Part shown: positions 33,083 to 41,774 of the stretch, one piece after another
How positions within the stretch are numbered: the stretch's first letter is position 1
Layout of the letters: each line of letters opens with the position of its first letter
From: CAYJGN01 sp964369635
GTDB taxonomy: Bacteria; Bacillota; Clostridia; Oscillospirales; Ruminococcaceae
Assembly: GCA_964369635.1 (NCBI GenBank)
Contig: CAYJGN010000001.1
Location: 32,097-96,096 of the forward strand
Reading direction: 5' to 3'
Length of the DNA stretch: 64,000 nucleotides
The notes under the pieces: model-generated
Databases searched by the model: none
Told to the model about the DNA's origin: nothing
The model's input: the letters and a program-made list of their open reading frames with translations, nothing else
Program-made: the position numbers and the translations under genes

Positions 33083-33650
33083 AATACTTGGAGCTGAAAG
33101 AAGCGAGAGTGATGAAACGATAAAAGAAAAATATCGCTCACTCGCGCAAAAATACAGCCCAGACAAATATAGAGATAACCCACTATCCTCTCTTGCCGAA
33201 GAAAAGATGCGAGCAATAAATGAAGCATTTGATGCGATTATGGCTGAGCGACGCGGAAACAAAGAGGCAGCAGAGAAAAAAGCGACGGCAGCTTCAAATG
33301 TTGATTACAGTGAAATTCGCAGAATGGTGCGAAGCGGACATATAGAGGATGCCGAAGTGCTTCTTGGGGCAATTGCTGAGAATGATAGAGATGCAGAATG
33401 GCATTTTCTAAAAGGTACTGTTTTCTACTCAAAAGGCTGGCTTGAAGATGCTACTATGCATTTTAGTGAGAGCGTTCGTCAAGACCCAACTAATCGCGAA
33501 TATAAAGAAGCTCACAATAGAATTATGCAGAGCCGAAACGGCGGATATAGGGGCGGCCCTGGAAATATGGGAGGTTCAAGCTGCTCGGTTTGCGATATAT
33601 GTACTGCTCTAATTTGCGCTGATATGTGCTGTGATTGTGGGCCTTGCTAA
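33066..33650 (+). CDS. J-domain protein with degenerate HPD motif, TPR-like region and Cys-rich tail
   Basis: 194 aa. J domain at 3-70 (AYRILGAERSESDETIKEKYRSLAQKYSPDKY ... AFDAIMAERR) but the essential HPD is Ser31-Pro-Asp. Residues 90-160 form two TPR-like helical pairs (AEVLLGAIAENDRDAEWHFLKGTVFYSKGWLEDATMHFSESVRQDP). A Gly/Arg linker precedes the tail CSVCDICTALICADMCCDCGPC with eight cysteines, suitable for metal or membrane anchoring. Canonical J proteins stimulate DnaK ATPase through HPD; the substitution predicts loss of that or a specialised role. It sits between DUF5685 and a small membrane protein in a tight operon. Confidence 0.75.
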   Translation: MNEAYRILGAERSESDETIKEKYRSLAQKYSPDKYRDNPLSSLAEEKMRAINEAFDAIMAERRGNKEAAEKKATAASNVDYSEIRRMVRSGHIEDAEVLLGAIAENDRDAEWHFLKGTVFYSKGWLEDATMHFSESVRQDPTNREYKEAHNRIMQSRNGGYRGGPGNMGGSSCSVCDICTALICADMCCDCGPC

Positions 33651-34181
33651 ATGAGAAGCTCGAAGATTATTTCTCTTTGCGGAGTTTTCAGCGCTGTTTC
33701 AGTCGTTTTAATGTTATTTACCGGTATATTTCCTTTTTCAACCTTTTTGATGCCGGCGATATCAGGGTTTGTTCTTTTCGCCCTCTCTCTTGAGGTCGGC
33801 AGACGAAATGCTATCATTGCTTTTTTTGCAGTTGCAATAATCTCTTTTCTCACAACTCCCGATAGAGAAGCGGCAGTTATTTTCACAGCTCTACTCGGCT
33901 ATTACCCGATAGCGAAATGCTATATTGAAAAGATACGATATAAGCAGATCGCATATGTTGTGAAGGTGGTTTTGTTTAATGCTTCTATTGCATCTGTTTA
34001 CTATCTTGCAATAACCCTCTTCTCACTTGAAGAGCTTGTAGCAGAGTTTGCAAAGTCTGGTTCTATAATGGTTGCAGCATTTATCGTGGTTGCAAATTTA
34101 ACATTTTTAGTTTATGATTATTCACTTCATAACCTCACCGTCTTCTATCACAGAAATATAAGAAACAAAATAAAACTATAA
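33651..34181 (+). CDS. Hypothetical polytopic membrane protein
   Basis: 176 aa, five or six hydrophobic segments. Resembles uncharacterised Clostridia proteins of ECF-S-component-like architecture: ISLCGVFSAVSVVLMLFTGIFP at the start, ISGFVLFALSLEVGRRNA, SFLTTPDREAAVIFTALLGYYPIAKCYIE. No enzyme motif seen. The ATG directly follows the J-protein stop (TAAATG). A strong terminator closes the three-gene cassette. Confidence 0.5.
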   Translation: MRSSKIISLCGVFSAVSVVLMLFTGIFPFSTFLMPAISGFVLFALSLEVGRRNAIIAFFAVAIISFLTTPDREAAVIFTALLGYYPIAKCYIEKIRYKQIAYVVKVVLFNASIASVYYLAITLFSLEELVAEFAKSGSIMVAAFIVVANLTFLVYDYSLHNLTVFYHRNIRNKIKL

Positions 34182-34220
34182 AAAGCTAACAGCTAATTTA
34201 AACTGTTAGCTTTGTTTTTT
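34182..34220 (+). terminator. Intrinsic terminator of the DUF5685 cassette
   Basis: 11-bp stem AAAGCTAACAG (34182-34192) with CTGTTAGCTTT (34203-34213), followed by GTTTTTT. Confidence 0.85.
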
Positions 34221-34222
34221 CG

Positions 34223-34251
34223 TGGACTTTTTTATAGAAAAATGGTATAAT
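34223..34251 (+). promoter_or_regulatory. Promoter of glmS
   Basis: TGGACT (34223-34228), 17-bp spacer, TATAAT (34246-34251), directly after the upstream terminator and about 50 bp before the ribozyme core. Confidence 0.7.
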
Positions 34252-34301
34252 AACTTATCGGACTAAAAACTTGGAGGTGAAGTAATAACAAAAAAACCGA
34301 G

Positions 34302-34440
34302 AGCGCCTGAGCCAAATTTTGGCTGACGAGGTGAGGAGTTATCGAAAAAAATCGGCGGATGCTCCTCCGGGTGGAATTTGTTTTCCACTCGTTAATCGGC
34401 ATACAAATTATGAGAGTAATCTCAAAACAAAATTGTCGAG
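34302..34440 (+). ncRNA. glmS ribozyme-riboswitch
   Basis: Conserved core AGCGCCTGAG at 34302, then CTGACGAGGTGAGGAGTTATCG (34323 onward), ATCGGCGGATGCTCCTCCGGG, a GTGGAATTTG-TTTTCCAC hairpin and a TGAGAGTAATCTCA hairpin (34411-34424), in the order of known glmS ribozymes. Self-cleavage is expected next to the A-G of AGCGCC at 34302/34303, triggered by glucosamine-6-phosphate, which destabilises the downstream glmS mRNA. It sits 24 nt before the glmS start. An orphan GGAGGTG just upstream (34273) has no start codon in range. Confidence 0.93.
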
Positions 34441-34463
34441 ATGAATTTGAAAGGTTTATTTTT

Positions 34464-36287
34464 ATGTGTGGAATAGTTGGTTATATCGGTAGTAAAAATT
34501 GTACCGATGTATTAATTGCAGGTCTCTCAAAACTTGAGTACCGAGGATATGATAGCGCTGGTGTTTCTTTTTTTGAAAACAACAGTATCAGAACGATAAA
34601 ATCAAAGGGCAGATTAAAGCTACTTGAAGAAAAACTTATTTCTTCAAACTTAAGTCCATCGAATTGCGGTATCGGCCATACCCGTTGGGCAACGCACGGT
34701 GAGCCATCAGATATCAATTCTCATCCGCATGGCAGCGGTGTTGTTTCGATAGTGCATAACGGCATTATTGAAAACTACCTTGATATTAAAAAACACTTAA
34801 TTAAAAAAGGATATCAGTTTGAGTCTGAAACCGATACCGAAACTGTCTCAAAGCTACTTGAAGATAAATATAGCGGCGACCCGATATCCGCTATAAAAGA
34901 AACAGTTGAAGAAATTCGCGGCTCTTATGCTTTTGGTATAGTCTTTGGCGATTTTCCAGATACGATTTACGCAATAAGAAAAGAGAGTCCTTTGATCGTT
35001 GGGCTCTCAGAAGGTGAGAATTTTATTGCAAGCGATATTCCAGCGATACTTAAATACACTAAAGACTACCACCTACTGGAAGAAAATGAAATAGCGATAG
35101 TTAAAAAGGATTCAGTTAAAATTATCGACCTCTATCAAAACGAAATTAAAAAAGAGCGCCTTACTGCAAATTTTGATATCGAGGCAGCAGAAAAAGGCGG
35201 ATACCCGCATTTTATGCTAAAAGAGATTAATGAGCAGCCAAAGGCACTAAGAGATACGATCAATCCCCGAATTGGCGAAAACGGCCTTCCAAATTTCGGT
35301 ATAGAAAATCTCACGATTGAAAATCTCAAAAAATACAATAAAATCCATATTGTCGGTTGTGGTACCGCTATGCATGCAGGAATGGTCGGCAAAGCTTTAA
35401 TCGAAAAGCTCGCGAGAATTCAAGTGGATGTTGATATAGCTTCTGAATTCCGCTACCGTGACCCTATAATCAATAAGGAAGATCTTGTTATAATAATCAG
35501 CCAATCTGGCGAAACAGCAGACACTCTTGCAGCTCTTAAACTTGCAAAAAGACATGGATGCCATGTTATTGGTATTGTGAATGTTGTCGGTAGTAGCATA
35601 GCGCGCGAGAGCAATAGCGTTATCTATACCTGGGCAGGACCTGAGATATCTGTCGCTTCAACTAAAGCATACTCAGTTCAGCTCTCTGTTCTTTATATGC
35701 TTGCAATTAATTTAGCTTTTGCAAGGGGAAGCATAACAGAAGAAGAGGCTATCTCCCTCTTCTCAACTCTTTGTGAAATTCCATCACTTGTTGAAAAATG
35801 CCTTTTAAATGATGAAGAGATAAAGCAGTATGCTTCTCTTTTTATCAACTGCAAAGATTTATTCTTCCTCGGACGCGGACTTGATTACTCAGCATCCCTT
35901 GAGGGTTCATTAAAACTTAAGGAAATTTCATATATCCATAGTGAAGCATACGCTGCTGGTGAGCTAAAACACGGAACAATCTCGCTCATTACCGATAATA
36001 TCCCTGTCCTTGCAGTCGCAACACAGCAAAAGCTTCTCGAAAAGATGGTCTCAAACATTAAAGAGACGAAAGCTCGCGGTGCAAAAGTATTGATTTTCTG
36101 CAAAGAAAGCACCTCCGATCTTTCAGACTGTTCAGATTACAGGGTAAATATCCCCGATTGTCCCGACCTATTCACCCCGCTTCTATCAGCTGTGCCACTT
36201 CAGCTTTTTGCTTATTATAGCTCGGTTATCAGAGGTTGCGATGTTGATAAACCTCGAAATCTCGCAAAATCAGTTACAGTTGAATAA
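34464..36287 (+). CDS. glmS: Glutamine--fructose-6-phosphate aminotransferase (isomerising)
   Basis: 607 aa from ATG 34464, chosen because the mature enzyme must start with Cys after Met (MCGIVGYIG); the longer open frame runs through the ribozyme. Glutaminase domain 1-230 (CGIGHTRWATHGEPSDINSHPH), two SIS domains about 290-430 and 460-600 (ISQSGETADTLAAL, EISVASTKAYSVQLSVL), and the conserved end VDKPRNLAKSVTVE. It makes glucosamine-6-phosphate for peptidoglycan. Controlled by the upstream ribozyme. Ribosome site AAAGG, weak. Confidence 0.96.
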   Translation: MCGIVGYIGSKNCTDVLIAGLSKLEYRGYDSAGVSFFENNSIRTIKSKGRLKLLEEKLISSNLSPSNCGIGHTRWATHGEPSDINSHPHGSGVVSIVHNGIIENYLDIKKHLIKKGYQFESETDTETVSKLLEDKYSGDPISAIKETVEEIRGSYAFGIVFGDFPDTIYAIRKESPLIVGLSEGENFIASDIPAILKYTKDYHLLEENEIAIVKKDSVKIIDLYQNEIKKERLTANFDIEAAEKGGYPHFMLKEINEQPKALRDTINPRIGENGLPNFGIENLTIENLKKYNKIHIVGCGTAMHAGMVGKALIEKLARIQVDVDIASEFRYRDPIINKEDLVIIISQSGETADTLAALKLAKRHGCHVIGIVNVVGSSIARESNSVIYTWAGPEISVASTKAYSVQLSVLYMLAINLAFARGSITEEEAISLFSTLCEIPSLVEKCLLNDEEIKQYASLFINCKDLFFLGRGLDYSASLEGSLKLKEISYIHSEAYAAGELKHGTISLITDNIPVLAVATQQKLLEKMVSNIKETKARGAKVLIFCKESTSDLSDCSDYRVNIPDCPDLFTPLLSAVPLQLFAYYSSVIRGCDVDKPRNLAKSVTVE

Positions 36288-36420
36288 AAAAATTTATTTT
36301 CTATAAATTATATCAAACTTTACCAGTAAGTTAGCTTTTTAACTACAGCTGTTTGATTGATATAATCAGTAAAAACAACATATTATTAAAGCAAAAGGCT
36401 AACATTCATCTTATATTATT

Positions 36421-36456
36421 AAAAGACAGCTAACTAATATAGTTCGCTGTCTTTTT
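36421..36456 (+). terminator. Intrinsic terminator downstream of glmS
   Basis: Stem AAAAGACAGC (36421-36430) with GCTGTCTTTT (36446-36455), inner AACTA/TAGTT pairing, then T-run. 134 bp beyond the glmS stop; the stretch 36288-36420 shows no gene. Confidence 0.8.
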
Positions 36457-36493
36457 GTTACAGTATTCATATCTAATAGATATAATTTTTTTG

Positions 36494-36522
36494 TTGCAAT
36501 TTCTGTTTTTCTCGTGTATAAT
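36494..36522 (+). promoter_or_regulatory. Promoter of the diguanylate cyclase gene
   Basis: TTGCAA (36494-36499), 17-bp spacer, TATAAT (36517-36522). Confidence 0.7.
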
Positions 36523-36565
36523 AGTAATTGTTTTAAATATATTTAGATTGGTGGGTATCTAAAAG

Positions 36566-38149
36566 GTGTTAGTTATTTTATTCTTTTTACTTTTTCTTTT
36601 TAATAACTTTTTATACTTAGAGCTTGTCGAAAGAATATTCAATTCAAATTATGGGATATTGAAAAAACTTTCGTTTGGTTTAATTTCAGGTACTTTAGGA
36701 ACGGTAATGCTTGTGTTTTTTGAGAGCATGTCCGCACTTGGGTATACAATTATGCTCGTTGTATATCTGTTAACAACATTTTTCCATTATCCAAAACAAG
36801 CAGCATTATCAAAAATTTACGTTGTACTCCAATTTAATTTTCATATAATGGCTGTTCGAGCTATTGTCGCCTCTATATACTCAATTGTTTCAGGACAGTC
36901 TATATATGCTTTATCGCAAAATTTAACCACCTTTTGGATTATCCTAATACTAACAACTATTGTTTGCATAATTGTTTCAACTGTAATCCTAAAATTTATC
37001 TCTAAGAATTTTTTCAGTTTTGTAACCGAAAAAGCAGGATATCTCAAACTAATCATTGTACTTTTAACATTTGCAAATGTTTATTTTATAGTAAGCGGAA
37101 ATATCTACATATACGAAATAGATTATTGGTTGCTTCAGCTAAACCAGATTATTAGTGCACTTTGCTGGGTCGCAGCAAGTTACTCATCTATTTTCATGCT
37201 CGTTTCAATAGATACTCTTCGAAAACGCCGCGAAAATTTAGAAAAAGCAACAATCTATAAGCAGCTTATCGAAAGTCGTTCACTCGTCGTTATGGAAGTT
37301 AATTGCACAAAAGATATTGTTACCAGTAATATTGTTCGTGGAAAAACAATTGATATCCCCTTTTCATCATTCTCAGAATATATTAAAACTTCGCATAAAA
37401 ACAGAGTTCACCCTGAAGATTATGAAAAAGCAGTCGCATTTGAGTCGATTGGGAATATTCTTGAAAATTTTAAAAACAACATAACAGAAATCACAAACTA
37501 CTCAAGAATGCATGCATACAGTGAGGATAATAACTACAAATGGCTTCGAACATCTATCTCAATAAGAAAAGATATTAAAAGAGATGAAATTTTAGCTGTT
37601 ATAACGGTTTTCGATGATATTGATGACCATATGACAAGGCAAAGCGAACTATCGCATAAAGCAGATTTAGACCCTCTGCTCGGTTCCTATAACAAGGCAG
37701 CCACCGAACGCTTAATATCAGAGCATCTTAATACCGATAAACAAGGAATTATCTTTATGATTGACCTTGATAACTTCAAAGCTATTAACGATAATTTCGG
37801 CCACGTTTATGGCGACAAAGTCTTAAAAGAAGTTTTCGAAAAAATTAAAAGAAGCTTCCGCTCTGATGATATTATAGGTAGAATTGGCGGCGATGAATTT
37901 ATTGCATTTATCAAAAACACTGCCGAAACTGAAGATATAATTAAAAAAGCGGACGTTATCTGCAAAAACATTAAGAAAGATTATATCGAAGATGGCGTAA
38001 CCGTAACTCTATCTTCAAGTGTCGGAATAGCAATAGCACCGAGCAACGGTATATCTTTTAAAGAGCTTTACCATTGCGCTGATCTTGCTATGTATGAGCG
38101 CAAAAAAAATAACAAGAACGGATACTGTATCTACTCGAACAAAATATAA
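36566..38149 (+). CDS. Membrane-bound diguanylate cyclase (GGDEF domain)
   Basis: 527 aa, GTG start. Residues 1-215 contain about six to seven transmembrane segments forming a sensor; 235-355 look PAS-like (YKWLRTSISIRKDIKRDEILAVITVFDDI). The GGDEF domain (about 365-525) has IDLDNFKAINDNFGHVYGD, an intact GRIGGDEF (GGDEF at 441-445) and an RxxD inhibitory site RSDD at 432-435, exactly five residues before GGDEF. It should therefore make c-di-GMP from two GTP and be product-inhibited. No EAL domain or c-di-GMP riboswitch is visible nearby. Monocistronic, with its own promoter. Confidence 0.88.
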   Translation: MLVILFFLLFLFNNFLYLELVERIFNSNYGILKKLSFGLISGTLGTVMLVFFESMSALGYTIMLVVYLLTTFFHYPKQAALSKIYVVLQFNFHIMAVRAIVASIYSIVSGQSIYALSQNLTTFWIILILTTIVCIIVSTVILKFISKNFFSFVTEKAGYLKLIIVLLTFANVYFIVSGNIYIYEIDYWLLQLNQIISALCWVAASYSSIFMLVSIDTLRKRRENLEKATIYKQLIESRSLVVMEVNCTKDIVTSNIVRGKTIDIPFSSFSEYIKTSHKNRVHPEDYEKAVAFESIGNILENFKNNITEITNYSRMHAYSEDNNYKWLRTSISIRKDIKRDEILAVITVFDDIDDHMTRQSELSHKADLDPLLGSYNKAATERLISEHLNTDKQGIIFMIDLDNFKAINDNFGHVYGDKVLKEVFEKIKRSFRSDDIIGRIGGDEFIAFIKNTAETEDIIKKADVICKNIKKDYIEDGVTVTLSSSVGIAIAPSNGISFKELYHCADLAMYERKKNNKNGYCIYSNKI

Positions 38150-38512
38150 ATAATCTCCGCTATCTAAACTACGAAAAATTCACCTGTTATCGTGTAGGGA
38201 GATGGCTTGCCATGTCCGCCAAATTCCAGTAAACTTGCGGTCAAGGCAAGCCGTGTCCTCTTGCAATATTGTCGCACTTTTCGCATTCGCTCAAATTGCT
38301 CTGTATTGCGGCGCTTCGCTCTATTCGCTTTATCCGCCACAGGCGGCGCTCATTCGCTCGCCCTACAAAACATCTGAAAGATTTACGGAAACCCAGAACA
38401 CCGCAAAATATAAATTTTCTTTACCAGTTGTTTTAATAAACAGAAATGGATGTGAACTAAAGTTCACATCCATTTTTTTGAAGCTATTTATTTAATTTGA
38501 TAAAATAATAAC
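38150..38512. repeat. Intergenic stretch with a 175-bp element bounded by inverted TGTAGGG ends
   Basis: 38193-38367 starts TGTAGGGAG and ends GCCCTACA. It is GC-richer than its surroundings and full of short direct words (ATTCGCT, CTTCGCTC), unlike the coding genes around. Probable miniature mobile or intergenic repeat element. A 97-codon frame across it has no homology I recognise and no ribosome site, so I do not call a gene. Confidence 0.5.
38444..38479. terminator. Strong bidirectional terminator
   Basis: 14-bp perfect stem AAATGGATGTGAAC/GTTCACATCCATTT (38444-38475) with loop TAAA and following T-run; an A-rich left flank lets it also serve the minus-strand polyamine operon ending at 38513. 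Confidence 0.85.
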
Positions 38513-39640
38513 TTATAGCCTATCTTTAAAATCGCTATATCCAAACTCTTTTATTATTTCGCACTCTCCGCTCTCTCGCAAAATCGAAATTGACGGTAGT
38601 GGCATACCGTTAAAAGTATTGTTTTTTACCATCGAGTAGATAGCCATATCCTTAAAAATCAGCTTATCCCCTATATTAAGTCTCTCATCAAAGCTATAAT
38701 CCCCTATTATATCACCGGTAAGACAGGTAGGGCCTGCAAGTCGATAGCTATGCTCTTTATCCCCCTCTTCACCGCTTTTATATAGAGGCGGCCTATATGG
38801 CATCTCAATAACATCAGGCATATGGCATGCAGCAGAGGTATCGAGTATTGCTATCTCTTTGCCGTTTTCTATGATATCCAAAACAGTTGTAACGAGATAA
38901 CCAGCATTAAGCGCCACTGCCTCACCTGGCTCTAAGTAAACCTCTACATCATACCGCTCTTTAAAACTCTTTATAGTGGATACGAGCAGCTCTATATCAT
39001 AGTCATCTCGTGTTATGTGATGGCCACCGCCGAAGTTTATCCATTTCATACGGCTAATATACTGCCCAAACTTCTCTTCAAAGGCTTTAAGGGTCAAAAC
39101 AAAATCATCGCTATTCTGCTCGCATAGAGTATGGAAATGAAGCCCTTCAATTCCATCAAGTAGATCAGCTCTGAAATTATCAGCAGTAACGCCCATTCTT
39201 GAATATGGCGCACAGGGGTCATAAATCTCATGAGAACCTGTTTGACACTCTGGATTTACTCGAATTCCAAAGCTTTTTCTGCTGTTTATTGCCTTTTCTC
39301 TGTACCTCTCCCACTGGGAGAATGAATTGAATATTATATGATCACAAATATCTATAATCTCATCAATCTGATCGTCTCTGTATGCGGCGGAAAACACATG
39401 GGTTTCGCCACCCATCTCCTCAGCCCCGAGCTTTGCTTCAAAAAGACCGCTTGCAGTTGTCCCCGAGAGATATTCACCGATTAGCGGATAGAGAGAGTAT
39501 GCAGAAAATGCTTTTTGTGCAAGCAGAATTTTGCAGTTCGCCCTCTCTGCCACCGACTTTAAAATCTTCAAATTTCCCTTCAGTTTTGCCTCATCAATAA
39601 CATAGCAAGGAGTTGGAAGACTTAATATATTGCTATTCAT
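38513..39640 (-). CDS. nspC: Carboxynorspermidine/carboxyspermidine decarboxylase
   Basis: 375 aa, family length. PLP-dependent, alanine-racemase-fold enzyme: the PLP lysine is Lys43 in KILLAQKAFSAYSLY; GIRVNPECQTGSHEIYDPCAPYSRMGV, LHFHTLCEQNSDDF, FGGGHHITRDDYD and YLEPGEAVALNAGYLV are diagnostic. It decarboxylates carboxyspermidine or carboxynorspermidine. Its ATG overlaps the dehydrogenase stop (TGATG). Last gene of the polyamine operon. Confidence 0.92.
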   Translation of the reverse strand: MNSNILSLPTPCYVIDEAKLKGNLKILKSVAERANCKILLAQKAFSAYSLYPLIGEYLSGTTASGLFEAKLGAEEMGGETHVFSAAYRDDQIDEIIDICDHIIFNSFSQWERYREKAINSRKSFGIRVNPECQTGSHEIYDPCAPYSRMGVTADNFRADLLDGIEGLHFHTLCEQNSDDFVLTLKAFEEKFGQYISRMKWINFGGGHHITRDDYDIELLVSTIKSFKERYDVEVYLEPGEAVALNAGYLVTTVLDIIENGKEIAILDTSAACHMPDVIEMPYRPPLYKSGEEGDKEHSYRLAGPTCLTGDIIGDYSFDERLNIGDKLIFKDMAIYSMVKNNTFNGMPLPSISILRESGECEIIKEFGYSDFKDRL

Positions 39641-40842
39641 CAGTCTACCAAAACAGGGTTTACATCCTCTTCAAAAGGAAGTCCCCATTTCCCGATAACA
39701 TCCATAAACGGATCTGGGTCAAACTCCTCAACGTTATAAACGCCCGGTTTATTCCAAACCCCCTGCATCATAAGCATAGCACCAACCATCGCTGGTACTC
39801 CTGTTGTATAGGAAATTGCCTGGCTACCGACCTCTTTAAAGCACTCTTCATGATCGCAAACGTTATAGATATAATGATGTTTTGTAACACCGTCTTTTTT
39901 ACCTGTGAAGATACATCCGATATTAGTCTTGCCTTTTGTTCTGGGACCGAGCGAAGCAGGGTCTGGCAATACCGCCTTTAAGAACTGAAGCGGTACTATT
40001 TCGCGCCCCTCATAGATAATTGGCTCAATAGAGGTCATACCAACGTTTTGCAGACAGGTTAGGTGGTTTATATAGCTCTGTCCAAATGTCATAAAGAAGC
40101 GAATTCTCTTTATACCTGGGGTATTTATAGCAAGACTCTCAAGCTCCTCGTGGTATAGAAGATACATATCCTTATCCCCAACACCCTTAAAGTTATACTC
40201 CCTTTTTATCTCAAGCGGTTTTGTCTCGATAAACTCCCCATTCTCCCAGTATCTGCCGTTTGCAGTTATCTCACGAATATTTATCTCAGGGTTGAAGTTT
40301 GTCGCAAATGGGTAGCCGTGGTCACCGCCGTTGCAGTCGAGGATATCGAGGTAGTTTATCTCATCAAAATGATGCTTTAGCGCATATGCTGTGTAGATAC
40401 CTGTAACTCCTGGGTCAAATCCGCAACCGAGAACAGCGCAGATACCAGCCTTCTCAAATCTCTCTTTATATTCCCATTGCCATTTATATTCAAATTTTGC
40501 AGTCTCTATTGGCTCATAGTTTGCGGTATCAAGATAGTGGGTTTTTGTTGCAAGACAAGCATCCATAATATTCAAATCATTATATGGCAGCGCTAAATTC
40601 ACAACAACATCAGGCTTATAATCATTTATAAGTGCAATTAGTGCTGGAACATCATCTGCATCTATCTGCGCAGTTGTGATTTTTGTTTTAGTTGTTCCTT
40701 CGAGTTTTTCTTTTAGCTCATCGCATTTTGATTTAGTTCTTGAAGCTATCATTATCTCCTCAAAAACTTCGCTGTTCTGACAGCATTTGTGTATAGTTAC
40801 CGAGGCAACGCCGCCGCAACCGATTATTAAAGCTCTTCCCAT
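39640..40842 (-). CDS. Carboxynorspermidine/carboxyspermidine dehydrogenase (saccharopine dehydrogenase family)
   Basis: 400 aa from ATG 40842 (GGAGGG 7 nt upstream); the open frame to 40968 overlaps the agmatinase and is rejected. Rossmann start RALIIGCGGVASVTIHKC; ATTAQ-type IDADD, VVNLALPYNDLNIMDACL, CAVLGCGFDPGVTGIYTAYAL and NGGDHGYPFATNFNPEINIRE match the CASDH branch of the Lys9/saccharopine dehydrogenase family. It condenses putrescine (or diaminopropane) with aspartate semialdehyde using NADPH. Immediately followed by nspC, completing an S-adenosylmethionine-independent spermidine route. An 89-bp gap with a small GCCGAT/ATCGGC hairpin (40861-40873) separates it from speB. Confidence 0.9.
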   Translation of the reverse strand: MGRALIIGCGGVASVTIHKCCQNSEVFEEIMIASRTKSKCDELKEKLEGTTKTKITTAQIDADDVPALIALINDYKPDVVVNLALPYNDLNIMDACLATKTHYLDTANYEPIETAKFEYKWQWEYKERFEKAGICAVLGCGFDPGVTGIYTAYALKHHFDEINYLDILDCNGGDHGYPFATNFNPEINIREITANGRYWENGEFIETKPLEIKREYNFKGVGDKDMYLLYHEELESLAINTPGIKRIRFFMTFGQSYINHLTCLQNVGMTSIEPIIYEGREIVPLQFLKAVLPDPASLGPRTKGKTNIGCIFTGKKDGVTKHHYIYNVCDHEECFKEVGSQAISYTTGVPAMVGAMLMMQGVWNKPGVYNVEEFDPDPFMDVIGKWGLPFEEDVNPVLVD

Positions 40843-40931
40843 TTTTTTACCCTCCATTATGCCGATTATCGGCAGTTTAATTAATATTTGTCGCCTAAAA
40901 CGGCATTTTATCATTGTAAAGCTATAAAGAT

Positions 40932-41774
40932 TTATAGCTGCAACAGTATCTCTCTTGTTATCTTGCAAGCAAGCGCTGTTGAAGCACCACTCATATCATA
41001 ATGCGGTGACAGCTCATTTATATCGCAACCAACAATATTCAGTTTATTCAACTGTAAAACTGCACTTATTAGCTCTTTAAAGCTCACCCCACCTGCCTCA
41101 GGCGTTCCAGTTCCGCAGAAGTTTGAGGGGTCGAGAACATCGAGGTCAAGGGTGAAATAGACGGGTTTTCCCTCAAGCTCTCCAACTGTTTTTTCAAAAC
41201 CCGTAAGGTCAAAGAGATTTATCTTGCAGTGCTTTTTCGCAAACAAGAATTCTTCTCGTTCACCGCTTCTAATTCCAAACTGATGAATTTTGCCATCCCC
41301 TAAAAAATTCCATATCTGCTTTATAACTCCCGAGTGGGTAAGCTCTTCACCGATATAGTCATCACGCAAGTCGGTATGGGCATCAAGGTGAATTATATGC
41401 AAATCGGGATATTTTTTATATGCTGCTCTGACCGCTCCAAGTGTTATAAGATGCTCTCCTCCGAGCATAACAGGTTTTTTCCCATCGGCAAATATTTTAT
41501 CAGCGAAGCTTTCAATTTCTTCTAAAACCCTTGAAGCATTGCCAAATGGAAGCTCTAAGTCCCCCGCATCAAAAACCTTTATATCCGATAAATCTTTATC
41601 GCAATAGGGCGAGTAACTCTCTATTCCATAGCTCTCATTTCGAATAGCAGAGGGGCCAAAGCGAGTTCCCGGTCGATAGGATGTTGTCCCATCAAAAGGA
41701 GCGCCGAAAAGGACGATATCGCTATCGCTATATTCGCTCTCGCAAGCTATAAATGTTGTTATATTCTTATTCAT
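40932..41774 (-). CDS. speB: Agmatinase
   Basis: 280 aa ureohydrolase. Manganese-ligand motifs are complete: GGEH (about 101-104), HLDAHTDLRDD (about 125-135) and YFTLDLDVLDPS plus SFKELISAV; N-terminal FGAPFDGTTSYRPGTRFGPSAIR is agmatinase-like. It converts agmatine to putrescine and urea. Its start overlaps the speE end by 8 nt. With the upstream decarboxylase it provides putrescine from arginine. Confidence 0.92.
   Translation of the reverse strand: MNKNITTFIACESEYSDSDIVLFGAPFDGTTSYRPGTRFGPSAIRNESYGIESYSPYCDKDLSDIKVFDAGDLELPFGNASRVLEEIESFADKIFADGKKPVMLGGEHLITLGAVRAAYKKYPDLHIIHLDAHTDLRDDYIGEELTHSGVIKQIWNFLGDGKIHQFGIRSGEREEFLFAKKHCKINLFDLTGFEKTVGELEGKPVYFTLDLDVLDPSNFCGTGTPEAGGVSFKELISAVLQLNKLNIVGCDINELSPHYDMSGASTALACKITREILLQL

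Noticed and set aside
34359..34463. 35-codon N-terminal extension of glmS
   Set aside because: It translates the ribozyme; GlmS needs Cys as residue 2 of MCGIVG.
38202..38495. 97-codon plus-strand frame in the intergenic element
   Set aside because: Runs through an inverted-repeat element and the following terminator, no ribosome site, Cys/Ser-rich nonsense-like composition.
40843..40968. 42-codon extension of the carboxynorspermidine dehydrogenase
   Set aside because: Overlaps the agmatinase end, no ribosome site, and the Rossmann motif starts at the later ATG.
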